From Terriglobus sp. RCC_193 (lineage in GTDB: Bacteria > Acidobacteriota > Terriglobia > Terriglobales > Acidobacteriaceae): 64,000 nucleotides of DNA. Numbering within the stretch: position 1 is the first letter of the stretch; the number at the start of each line of letters is the position of its first letter. Location of the stretch: assembly GCF_041355105.1 (NCBI RefSeq), contig NZ_JBFUPK010000001.1, positions 1,426,001 to 1,490,000 on the forward strand. Reading direction: 5' to 3'. Under the pieces are notes generated by a model. That model was given only the letters and a program-made list of their open reading frames with translations, was not told the DNA's origin and searched no databases. Positions 44,964 through 53,158 of the stretch are shown in pieces. Made by a program: the position numbers and the translations under genes.

Positions 44964-45185
44964 CTATTGGCGGTGATGCGATTTACCATTTCGCGCGGGG
45001 TCCTGTGGAGGCTGTTGAATGGAACCTGCCTCACGGCCCTGCTTGCCGATATTCACTGACGACGGTCTCACGTTACCCTCTGTTCCAAGGTGTGCTGCGT
45101 GGGAATGAGCATGACCTTTGTCACTCCCCGGCACCGCATCTCGCCGACCTGTGCGCATCTTCGTTGGTTCGTTCAGAAATGCCAT
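44964..45185 (-). CDS. Small hydrophilic protein, unknown
   Basis: 73 residues, rich in Gly, Arg, His and Gln, with no hydrophobic segment; likely disordered. The ATG is preceded by GGAGGA seven bases upstream, and that ribosome site lies inside the last codons of the upstream gene. That link makes a real gene likely. It might be a stress or desiccation protein. I know no family. Confidence 0.55.
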   Translation of the reverse strand: MAFLNEPTKMRTGRRDAVPGSDKGHAHSHAAHLGTEGNVRPSSVNIGKQGREAGSIQQPPQDPARNGKSHHRQ

Positions 45186-45188
45186 GTA

Positions 45189-45446
45189 TCAGTCCTCCTT
45201 CGTGAGCGTGTCCAGCGCCTTCCTGACCTCTTCCGTACGGGTGGCGCCCATGCTGAGCGGTTCATCGCCAAAGTCCTGCGCGCCATAATCGTAGTCGGCG
45301 CCGCCGTAGGTATTCTGTTTTCCTGGTCGTAGAGCGGTACGTTGTTCCTGGTCCAGGTCCCATCCCAGGGCATGCGCTTTCTCGGCTGCAGGACCTCGTG
45401 CGTGTTCGCCAAAGCCCCTTGGTTCACGATGCTGCGAAGCGTTCAT
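45189..45446 (-). CDS. Small hydrophilic protein, unknown (first of a coupled pair)
   Basis: 85 residues, with QRTALRPGKQNTYGGADYDY and a more helical, acidic C-terminus ending LTKED. No signal or membrane segment. Its final codons (Lys-Glu-Asp) hold the ribosome site of the next gene, whose start is three bases past its stop. The gene lies between the AsmA-like gene and hemA, leftward. Confidence 0.58.
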   Translation of the reverse strand: MNASQHREPRGFGEHARGPAAEKAHALGWDLDQEQRTALRPGKQNTYGGADYDYGAQDFGDEPLSMGATRTEEVRKALDTLTKED

Positions 45447-45533
45447 CTCATCACCTCACCAACATGTGGGATGGACGATGGAGTGGCAAGGTAGCCCTGA
45501 AGAGAAGCGCAAAATGCGCCAGTGGCGGGGAAA

Positions 45534-46784
45534 CTAGCGGTCGCGCGAAAACATGCGGCGGATAACGTCCACTGCGACAGCGTCGCCGTCATTCGCACTC
45601 TTGCGCAGACCAGTCATGGGAGCGTGCAGAAATTTACTCATCATGGAACGCGTCATGGCCTCCACGGCGTCCTGTTGCTCCGCGGTCAAACCGGCAAGTT
45701 TTGTGCGTGCGCGATCCAATTCCGCGAGGCGCAACTGTTCCGCATGTTGCTGCAAAGCGAGGATGCCGGGGACAGCGTCCAGTGTCTGCAACCGCTGCTG
45801 ATAGCGACTAACTTCGTCTGAGACAATGCGTTCCGCAGCCGCTGCTTCTTCGGATCGCGCTGTCAGATTCTCTGCGGCCACCTGCTGCAGATCGTCCACG
45901 GAATAAACGAACGCTCCATCCACGCCGTTCACCGCAGGTTCCACATCGCGCGGTACAGCAATGTCGATGAAAAACACAGGCCGTCCGCGACGCTTGTGCA
46001 GAATCTCCTGCGCGTCGCGCACGTTGAACAGGTGTTCGTGTGAACCGGTACCGGTCACAATAATGTCAGCCTTTGGCGCGTGCTGTTGCAGATCGGCAAA
46101 GGGCACGGCAAGCCCGTGAAACTGTTCGGCAAGCTTTTGCGCGCGCTCCGGCGTGCGATTGGCAACGAGGATGCCGGTGGCTCCCTGCGCAATGAGATGG
46201 CGCGCAGCAAGTTCGCTCATCTTGCCCGCGCCCACCAGCAACACCTGCTTCCCTTTCAGGGAGCCAAAAATCTGTTTCGCAAGGTCCGCAGCAACCGACG
46301 CAATGGATACCGATGAAGAACCAATCTCTGTCTCTGTACGAACTTTCTTCGCCACCGTAAAGGCCGATTGCAGCAAGCGCTCCAGCGTGGAGGAGACAGC
46401 CCCTACTTCACGCGCCACGGAATAGCTTTCCTTCACCTGCCCAAGAATCTGCGGCTCGCCCACGACGAGGCTGTCCAGCGACGACGCCACACGGAACAGG
46501 TGGCGCACCGCCTCATCCTCGCGGAACTCATACAGATGCGGCGCCAGCGTGGATTCCGGCACGGCAAAGTAATCTGAGAGGAAGGCCCGCACATCGCTGG
46601 CCGATTCATGCTCCGTGAGCAGTTCCACGCGGTTACAGGTGGAGAGAATCAACCCTTCATGCACGCCCGGATGCTGCACCAGCGAACGAATCGCATCAGC
46701 AAGCTGGTCCGGCGCAATGGCAAGACGTTCCCGTATATCAATCGGCGCGCTCTTGTGGTTCACTCCCAGCAGGCTCAGGCTCAC
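45534..46784 (-). CDS. hemA: Glutamyl-tRNA reductase
   Basis: 416 residues from a GTG. It reduces charged tRNA-Glu to glutamate-1-semialdehyde, the first committed step of C5 heme synthesis. The catalytic Cys50 lies in LSTCNRVELL, matching its position in E. coli. VVGEPQILGQVKES, VAKKVRTET and the NADPH motif LLVGAGKMSELAARHL are present. The GTG start overlaps the stop of the CcsA-like gene by four bases (GTGA); a longer upstream frame is rejected. With hemC and hemD nearby it forms a heme-synthesis region. Confidence 0.95.
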   Translation of the reverse strand: MSLSLLGVNHKSAPIDIRERLAIAPDQLADAIRSLVQHPGVHEGLILSTCNRVELLTEHESASDVRAFLSDYFAVPESTLAPHLYEFREDEAVRHLFRVASSLDSLVVGEPQILGQVKESYSVAREVGAVSSTLERLLQSAFTVAKKVRTETEIGSSSVSIASVAADLAKQIFGSLKGKQVLLVGAGKMSELAARHLIAQGATGILVANRTPERAQKLAEQFHGLAVPFADLQQHAPKADIIVTGTGSHEHLFNVRDAQEILHKRRGRPVFFIDIAVPRDVEPAVNGVDGAFVYSVDDLQQVAAENLTARSEEAAAAERIVSDEVSRYQQRLQTLDAVPGILALQQHAEQLRLAELDRARTKLAGLTAEQQDAVEAMTRSMMSKFLHAPMTGLRKSANDGDAVAVDVIRRMFSRDR

Positions 46785-47620
46785 GGGCGCCCCGCAAACT
46801 GATGCACACTGCTGACCTGGTCTGCTGACCACACGGCCAGCATGATGAAGAACACAAACGACGACAGCCACACGGCGCGGCGTCCACGCAGGCCACTGGA
46901 TCTACGAATGGCAATCATCGCCACGTAGGCAATCCACATGGCAAAGCTGAGCAACACCTTCGGGTCGCGGAAATAGGACGCGCCATAGGTCATCTGAGCC
47001 AGCGCCGTACCAATCAGCAGCCCCGCCGTCATGCAGGGCAGGCCCACCAGCAGCGACTTCAGCGCAATCTGATCCGTCGTCTCCAACGGCGGCAGCTTGC
47101 TGAGAATGCCGCGCGACGAACGCGATTTCAGCCTGCGTTCCTGAATGAGATAGAGCACCGATGCCAGCACGCTGACAAACAACGCCGCATACGCCGTCAG
47201 TAATAGCCCGATGTGCAGCCACAGCCACGCCGAATTCATGAACGGTACGGTGATGTCGTGCGTTCCGGGCGCAAACGCCGGCATCAGCCCCAGCAGGAAC
47301 ACCGCAGGCAACAGAACCACGCCCACGGTCAGCGTCCGATAGGCCGCATAAACCAGCAGAAATGCCGCAGCCAGCAGTAAGCCGAGGGCCGCCTGGATCT
47401 CGCTTGCGTTGACCGGAACCAGGTGATGGGCCGAGCGCAGCATCTCCGCCACGGAGACGAAATGGAACAGCAGCGCCGCCACGGTGGCCGGAATGGCCAC
47501 TACCCTCCATCGGGGACGGTCATACAGCACGGCAGGCAGCACCGCCAGCGAGGCAACGCCATACAGTACAACAGCGACTTTGAGCCAGAAAATAGACACG
47601 GCAGAAGGGCTTGCAACCAC
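46781..47620 (-). CDS. CcsA/HemX-like membrane protein
   Basis: 279 residues, eight or so TM helices. LWLHIGLLLTAYAALFVSVL has the WxxH motif of the CcsA family, and FRDPKVLLSFAMWIAYVAM is typical of cytochrome c maturation/HemX proteins. It sits directly before hemA, a frequent pairing (hemX-hemA). Function is heme handling or glutamyl-tRNA reductase stability (inference). It shares the divergent region 47621-47700 with mutS. Confidence 0.87.
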   Translation of the reverse strand: MVASPSAVSIFWLKVAVVLYGVASLAVLPAVLYDRPRWRVVAIPATVAALLFHFVSVAEMLRSAHHLVPVNASEIQAALGLLLAAAFLLVYAAYRTLTVGVVLLPAVFLLGLMPAFAPGTHDITVPFMNSAWLWLHIGLLLTAYAALFVSVLASVLYLIQERRLKSRSSRGILSKLPPLETTDQIALKSLLVGLPCMTAGLLIGTALAQMTYGASYFRDPKVLLSFAMWIAYVAMIAIRRSSGLRGRRAVWLSSFVFFIMLAVWSADQVSSVHQFAGRP

Positions 47621-47700
47621 TATCCAGTATAGCGGGTGCCGGATTTGGGCCTAGTCCTCCACAGGCTGCATCGCCATAAAACGGTATCCTGACGGAAGCG

Positions 47701-50376
47701 ATGCCCCCGGAAAAGACCACCGTCGAAGGCAACAAGCTTTCGCCCATGATGCAGCAGTTTGCCGCCGCCAAGGCTGCGCACCCCGATGCGTTGCTGTTCT
47801 TCCGCATGGGCGACTTCTACGAGCTCTTCTACGACGATGCCATTGTGGCCTCGCGCGAGCTGCAACTGACCCTCACCGCACGCGACCGCGAACGGCAACA
47901 GCCCATGTGCGGCGTTCCCTACCACGCGGCCGAAGCTTACCTGCAACGCCTGCTTCGCAAGGGCTATCGCATTGCCATCTGCGAGCAGATGGAAGACCCC
48001 AAGCTGGCCAAGGGCATTGTCAAACGCGAAGTTACGCGTGTCGTCACGCCCGGCACAGCGTTGGACCCGACAGCATCCGCCAGTGAGAACACTTTCCTTG
48101 CCGCCCTCACGGTAAGCGCAGATCGCAAGTCCTCTGGCATTGCCATGCTGGATCTTTCCACCGGCGAATTCCGCACCACGGAGTTTCGCGGTACGAACGC
48201 AGTCAACCTTGCGTTGGAAGAAGTGGCACGCAATCGCCCTCGGGAAATTCTTTTGCCTGCTGGCCTGCACCTGGGCAATGGACAAACCGACCTGAACGGC
48301 GAAGTCGATACCGACGCCGACCTGCTTTCCGGCGTTCGTACGCGCACGCCAGTTGAGGACTGGGTCTTCACCAGCGAATACGCGCTGCCGCTGCTGCAGA
48401 ACCACTATCGCGCACACTCGCTGGAAGGCTTCGGGCTCGCAGGTAAAACCTTTGCTGCTATTGCAGCCGGTGCGTTGCTGCATTACCTGCGCTCAACGAA
48501 GCATGATGAGCTGGAACACCTTGATGTGCCACGCTTCTACGAACGCACTACATGCCTTGAGCTGGATGCGGTCAGCGTGCGCAATCTTGAACTCGTCGAA
48601 CCTTTGTTCAGTGGAGAGAACCAGCAGACCACGCTCTGCTATGCGCTCGACGCCTGTCGCACGCCGATGGGCAAGCGCCTGTTGCGTTCGGTTATCTTGC
48701 GACCATCTATCCATGCGGAAGAGATTGAAGCAAGACACAGCGCTGTGGCACAAGCGAAGAATGATCTTGCAGCACGCGAACGTTTACGTCGTGCATTGGA
48801 AGGCGTGCTCGATCTGGAGCGCCTGCTGGCGCGTCTTGCGCTGGATTCCGCAGGCCCGCGCGAGGTCGTTGCGCTGGGTCGAACGCTTGCCACACTCCCT
48901 GCTATTCACGAAGCTCTGCAGGACTTGAACAACGGCCGCTGGTCTGCACTTAAAACCAACTTCGATACGCTCATCGACGTCTGCTCTCGCATTGCACAGG
49001 TGATTGTGGAAGAGCCGCCTTTGCGATTGGGCGAAGGCGATGCGATCCAACCTGGCGTAGATGCAGAGCTGGACGAACTGCGCGGCCTGTCTCGCAGTGG
49101 ACGCGAAGCCATCGCCGCTATTGAAGAACGCGAACGTGCACGTACCGGCATCGGCAGCCTGAAGGTTCGTTTCAACAACGTCTTCGGCTATTACCTTGAG
49201 ATCACCAAGGCGAACCTCAGCAACGTGCCTGCGGATTACGAACGCAAGCAGACACTGGTAAATGCAGAGCGATTCACCACACCGGAGCTGAAGGATTACG
49301 AACGCAAAATTCTGACGGCGCAGGAACGCCTGGGAGAAATTGAGCGTCGCATCTTCGCCGCACTGCGTCGTGAAGTGCTCGACACTGCACCACGCATGCG
49401 CGACACAGCCCGTCGGCTTGCGGAGATTGATCTACTGGCAAACTTCGCACATGTCGCCGCATTGCGCGGGTGGACGCAGCCAGAAGTGATCGCGGACAGC
49501 ACCGTACTTGAGTTTGCTGAAGCTCGCCATCCTGTCGTCGAACTTCGACTGGAAGAAAATGGCACGGGTCGCTTCATTCCCAACTCCGGTTATCTCGACA
49601 GCGACAACGGCCCATCGCTCGCGCTTATCACCGGCCCCAACATGGGTGGTAAATCAACCTATCTGCGCATGGCCGCGCTGCTGGTCATTCTTGCGCAGAG
49701 CGGCTCCTTCGTTCCTGCCGCGTCCATGAAGCTGGGCCTTGTCGACCGCATCTTCACACGCATTGGAGCCAGCGACAACGTGGCGCGTGGCCGCTCCACC
49801 TTCATGGTGGAGATGACGGAGACCGCCGCAATCCTGAATTCCGCAACGCGCCGCAGCCTTGTTCTTCTGGATGAGATGGGACGAGGAACGGCCACGTATG
49901 ACGGCTTATCGCTGGCGTGGGCCACAGTCGAACATCTGCACGAACGCATTGGCGCACGCACGCTGTTCGCCACGCATTACCACGAGCTCACACTGCTGGA
50001 AGAGAAACTGGTGCGGCTGAAGAATCTGCGCGTGGCCTGCCGCGAAACTCCGCAGGGCATCGTCTTCCTGCATCATGTGGAGAGCGGTGCTGCCGACCGC
50101 AGCTACGGCATTGAAGTTGCTAAACTTGCTGGTCTGCCGCGCGAAGTCATTGCACGTGCACGTGCCGTGTTGAAGATGCATGAGAAGGCAGAATCTGCAT
50201 CCATTGCAGCAGCCGGACAAGCGGTGCAGCCAGCAGCGCCGTCCATGCAGATGACCATCTTTACCCCACTCTCACAGCGCGTTGTGGATCGTGTGCGCGA
50301 ACTCGATGTAGACCGTATGACGCCCATGGAAGCACTACAGCTGCTGGCCGAACTGAAGCGGGAGATTGCCGAATGA
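47701..50376 (+). CDS. mutS: DNA mismatch repair protein MutS
   Basis: 891 residues. The mismatch-binding motif FFRMGDFYELFYDDA (Phe-x-Glu) lies near residue 37. The connector, lever and clamp domains follow, and the ATPase domain has Walker A TGPNMGGKSTYLRM at about 645 with Walker B LVLLDEMGRGTATYDG and LFATHYHELT. The C-terminal segment is complete. It recognises base mismatches and recruits MutL. It overlaps anmK by four bases (ATGA). The mismatch-binding Phe is intact. Confidence 0.97.
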   Translation: MPPEKTTVEGNKLSPMMQQFAAAKAAHPDALLFFRMGDFYELFYDDAIVASRELQLTLTARDRERQQPMCGVPYHAAEAYLQRLLRKGYRIAICEQMEDPKLAKGIVKREVTRVVTPGTALDPTASASENTFLAALTVSADRKSSGIAMLDLSTGEFRTTEFRGTNAVNLALEEVARNRPREILLPAGLHLGNGQTDLNGEVDTDADLLSGVRTRTPVEDWVFTSEYALPLLQNHYRAHSLEGFGLAGKTFAAIAAGALLHYLRSTKHDELEHLDVPRFYERTTCLELDAVSVRNLELVEPLFSGENQQTTLCYALDACRTPMGKRLLRSVILRPSIHAEEIEARHSAVAQAKNDLAARERLRRALEGVLDLERLLARLALDSAGPREVVALGRTLATLPAIHEALQDLNNGRWSALKTNFDTLIDVCSRIAQVIVEEPPLRLGEGDAIQPGVDAELDELRGLSRSGREAIAAIEERERARTGIGSLKVRFNNVFGYYLEITKANLSNVPADYERKQTLVNAERFTTPELKDYERKILTAQERLGEIERRIFAALRREVLDTAPRMRDTARRLAEIDLLANFAHVAALRGWTQPEVIADSTVLEFAEARHPVVELRLEENGTGRFIPNSGYLDSDNGPSLALITGPNMGGKSTYLRMAALLVILAQSGSFVPAASMKLGLVDRIFTRIGASDNVARGRSTFMVEMTETAAILNSATRRSLVLLDEMGRGTATYDGLSLAWATVEHLHERIGARTLFATHYHELTLLEEKLVRLKNLRVACRETPQGIVFLHHVESGAADRSYGIEVAKLAGLPREVIARARAVLKMHEKAESASIAAAGQAVQPAAPSMQMTIFTPLSQRVVDRVRELDVDRMTPMEALQLLAELKREIAE

Positions 50377-51560
50377 AGACACAGAAAGCGATGATTGTGG
50401 CTGGTGTCATGAGTGGCACTTCTGCCGATGGCGTGGACGTTGCACTGGTCCGCATTACGCCGACAAAAGATGCTGTAAAGCCACGACTGAAAATGCTTTC
50501 GCACACAGCATTCGCTTATCCGAAAAAACTTCGTGATGCCGTACTCGCCTCGATGGATGCACCTGCAATGAGCACCGCGGACTTTGCACGCGTGCACTGG
50601 CGACTTGGCGAGTTCTATGGTGATTGCATTGCGCAGGCACAGGAGCAAAGTGGCATCCGTGCAAAGCTTGCCGGTCTTCACGGACAAACAATCTACCATC
50701 AGGGCGCGCCCACAAAATTCTTAGGAGAGCCGCTGCGCTGCACGTTGCAGATTGGTGAAGCCAGCGAAGTCACCGCGCGCACCGGACTTCCGGTGGTCAG
50801 CGACTTCCGCCCGGCAGACATGGTCGCAGGTGGACAGGCAGCACCGCTGGTACCCATGTTTGATCGCGTCTTCTTTGCACATACGAAACGCAATCGTGTT
50901 TTGCAGAACCTTGGCGGTATCGCAAACATGACGGCCATGCCCGCTGGCACAGACAAACTGCTCGCCTTCGACAGCGGCCCCGCCTCCATGATCATCGACG
51001 CCTGCATGCAGCAACTCTTTGGCAAAAGTTATGACCGCAATGGAGCAACAGCAAAACGCGGCAGCGTCATCAACGAAGTAATTGCCGACGCATTGAGACT
51101 TCCCTACTTCCATCTGCCGGCACCGAAGAGCTGTGGACGCGAAGAGTTTGGCAAAGCTTACGTGGAACGCTTCCTTGCTGCGTGCCGTCAACACGATGCC
51201 AAAAACGAAGACATCATCGCGACCGCAACGGCACTCACAGCGGAAAGCATCCTCGCGGCGTATCGCACTATCGTGTGGCCTTTTCTGGGGCAAAACGCAC
51301 CGTTGGCACAATCCACGGATTACATCGTTGCGGGCGGTGGTGCAAAAAACTTAACGCTGATGAAGCTGCTGCGCAACGGGCTGGAATCGCTCGGCGTCGC
51401 CGTCAGCACAACAGACGACTTCGGAGTGCCCTCACAGGCAAAGGAAGCCATGGCCTTTGCACTGCTGGCATGGCTGCGCTGGCATGAACTTCCTGGCAAT
51501 GTCCCTTCCGCCACCGGAGCCACGAGGCCCGCAATTCTGGGAAGGATTACGCTGCCATGA
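50373..51560 (+). CDS. anmK: Anhydro-N-acetylmuramic acid kinase
   Basis: 395 residues. GVMSGTSADGVDVALVRI (about 11-28) is the family phosphate-binding signature; LAFDSGPASMIIDACM and YIVAGGGAKNLTLMK are conserved. It phosphorylates and opens 1,6-anhydroMurNAc during cell-wall recycling. The ATG overlaps the mutS stop (ATGA) and the stop overlaps the next gene (ATGA), so the three are translationally linked. Confidence 0.95.
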   Translation: MKTQKAMIVAGVMSGTSADGVDVALVRITPTKDAVKPRLKMLSHTAFAYPKKLRDAVLASMDAPAMSTADFARVHWRLGEFYGDCIAQAQEQSGIRAKLAGLHGQTIYHQGAPTKFLGEPLRCTLQIGEASEVTARTGLPVVSDFRPADMVAGGQAAPLVPMFDRVFFAHTKRNRVLQNLGGIANMTAMPAGTDKLLAFDSGPASMIIDACMQQLFGKSYDRNGATAKRGSVINEVIADALRLPYFHLPAPKSCGREEFGKAYVERFLAACRQHDAKNEDIIATATALTAESILAAYRTIVWPFLGQNAPLAQSTDYIVAGGGAKNLTLMKLLRNGLESLGVAVSTTDDFGVPSQAKEAMAFALLAWLRWHELPGNVPSATGATRPAILGRITLP

Positions 51561-53086
51561 GGAAGCGTGTCTGTTCCACGGCGCTTCTGCTTTGCCTTCT
51601 CCCGCTGGCTGCGTGCCACGAACGTCCTGACCGCGACACCGTCGTCATCGACATTGAAAGCTCACCCACTAACCTTGACATTCGAATTGGTTCTGACGCG
51701 CAGGCGGAACACATCGGAGCACTTCTCTTCGATTCCATCGTTCGCAAGGATCAGCACTACAATTTGCAACCCGCGATTGCCACCGCGTGGGAGTGGCGCG
51801 ATCCACTGACACTGGTGCTGCACATCCGCGATGGCGTGCGCTTTCACGATGGCAAACTACTGGATGCGAGTGATGTCGCATGGTCCATCGACTCGATGCA
51901 CAACGGTGCCATCACCACGGCCAAGAGCGGCAACTATGCCAGCGTCGATCATGTAGAAGTCCCTGATGCGCACACCTGCATCGTCCATCTGAAAAAACCG
52001 GACGCCAGCCTGCTCTTCAACATGAGCGATGAACTCAGCGCCGTGGTGGAGAAGGGCGCAGGCCAAAACATGGGCGACCATCCTATTGGGACCGGGCCGT
52101 TTCGCTTTGTCAGTGAAGAGCAGGACAAGGAAGTTGTTCTGGAACGCAATCCAAACTACTGGGGCGGCGCCCCAACGATTCCGCGTGTGCGTTTCGCGAT
52201 TGTTCCCGATGCCATCACACGCGCGCTGGAGTTGCAGAAAGGCTCTGCCGACGCGGCTTCCAACGCGCTCACAGGCGACATGGTTGCCGTGATGCAGAAG
52301 GACCCTCGACTCGTCGTAGAAGCGAAACCTGGCTCCATCGTTCTCTACATCACTTTCAACGCAACCGATCCGCAGCTACGCGATCCGCGTGTGCGGCAGG
52401 CGTTTGCCTATGCAGTCGATCGTCCTGCGATCATCCAGGCGCTGTATCACGGACAGGCAGAGTTGCAGGACACTCTGCTGCCCAACGGCCACTGGGCCGC
52501 ACCCACAACGAACGATTCCATTACCCGCTACTCGCACAACATTGCAAAGGCGAAACAGCTTCTGGAAGAAGCCGGCTATCACGCGGACAAGAACGGCACG
52601 CGCATTCATCTGACACTGAAAAGTTCCACTGACGACACCATGCGATTGCTGGCTGCCGTGGTGCAGCAACAGGTGCGCGATGCAGGCATTGACCTATCGC
52701 TGCGACAAAACGAGTTTGGCACGTTCTACTCTGACGTGACCAAAGGCGCCTTCCAGATGTACGTGTTGCGCTGGGTTGGCTCCAATGAAGATCCGGATAT
52801 CTTCCGCTACGCCTACAGTTCCGCCATGATGCCGCCTAAAGGTTCCAACCGTGGCCACTACAGCAATCCGCGCGTGGATGCATTGATTGCACAGGGCGCG
52901 GCAGAGATAGACATCGCAAAACGCCATGCGATTTACCTGGAGTTGCAGCGCATTCTGTCGGAGGATGAGCCAACACTGGTGCTGTGGTCGCCGGATAACA
53001 TTGTGGTCCACACCAGGCGTTTGCAGGGTGTGGTCCCCGCATCGGCAGGCAGCTTCGGCTGGCTTCGCACGGCCACGCTGAACTAG
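51557..53086 (+). CDS. Solute-binding lipoprotein, family 5 (peptide type)
   Basis: 509 residues. The signal peptide with lipobox LPLAAC (Cys20) makes it a lipoprotein. SBP_bac_5 features include LVLHIRDGVRFHDGKLLDAS, PIGTGPFRFVSEE and NPNYWGGAPTIPRVRFAIV. Family members bind oligopeptides or muropeptides for an ABC importer. Its direct coupling to anmK suggests murein-peptide uptake. No permease or ATPase is encoded nearby. Confidence 0.9.
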   Translation: MRKRVCSTALLLCLLPLAACHERPDRDTVVIDIESSPTNLDIRIGSDAQAEHIGALLFDSIVRKDQHYNLQPAIATAWEWRDPLTLVLHIRDGVRFHDGKLLDASDVAWSIDSMHNGAITTAKSGNYASVDHVEVPDAHTCIVHLKKPDASLLFNMSDELSAVVEKGAGQNMGDHPIGTGPFRFVSEEQDKEVVLERNPNYWGGAPTIPRVRFAIVPDAITRALELQKGSADAASNALTGDMVAVMQKDPRLVVEAKPGSIVLYITFNATDPQLRDPRVRQAFAYAVDRPAIIQALYHGQAELQDTLLPNGHWAAPTTNDSITRYSHNIAKAKQLLEEAGYHADKNGTRIHLTLKSSTDDTMRLLAAVVQQQVRDAGIDLSLRQNEFGTFYSDVTKGAFQMYVLRWVGSNEDPDIFRYAYSSAMMPPKGSNRGHYSNPRVDALIAQGAAEIDIAKRHAIYLELQRILSEDEPTLVLWSPDNIVVHTRRLQGVVPASAGSFGWLRTATLN

Positions 53087-53096
53087 TGCCCGGCGT

Positions 53097-53125
53097 TTGA
53101 CTCTATCGCGAGTGTTTCGTACACT
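53097..53125 (+). promoter_or_regulatory. Sigma-70-type promoter of the tRNA-Gln gene
   Basis: TTGACT (53097-53102) and TACACT (53120-53125) are separated by exactly 17 bases. The -35 box has five of six consensus bases, the -10 box four. Transcription would start near 53132, about 63 bases upstream of the mature tRNA. Confidence 0.72.
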
Positions 53126-53158
53126 TAAAAAGTCAGTTGAGACGCGCAGGCGACTCGC

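Noticed and set aside
47620-48483. Leftward frame antisense to mutS start
   Set aside because: mutS has its mismatch motif here; the antisense translation has no recognisable fold.
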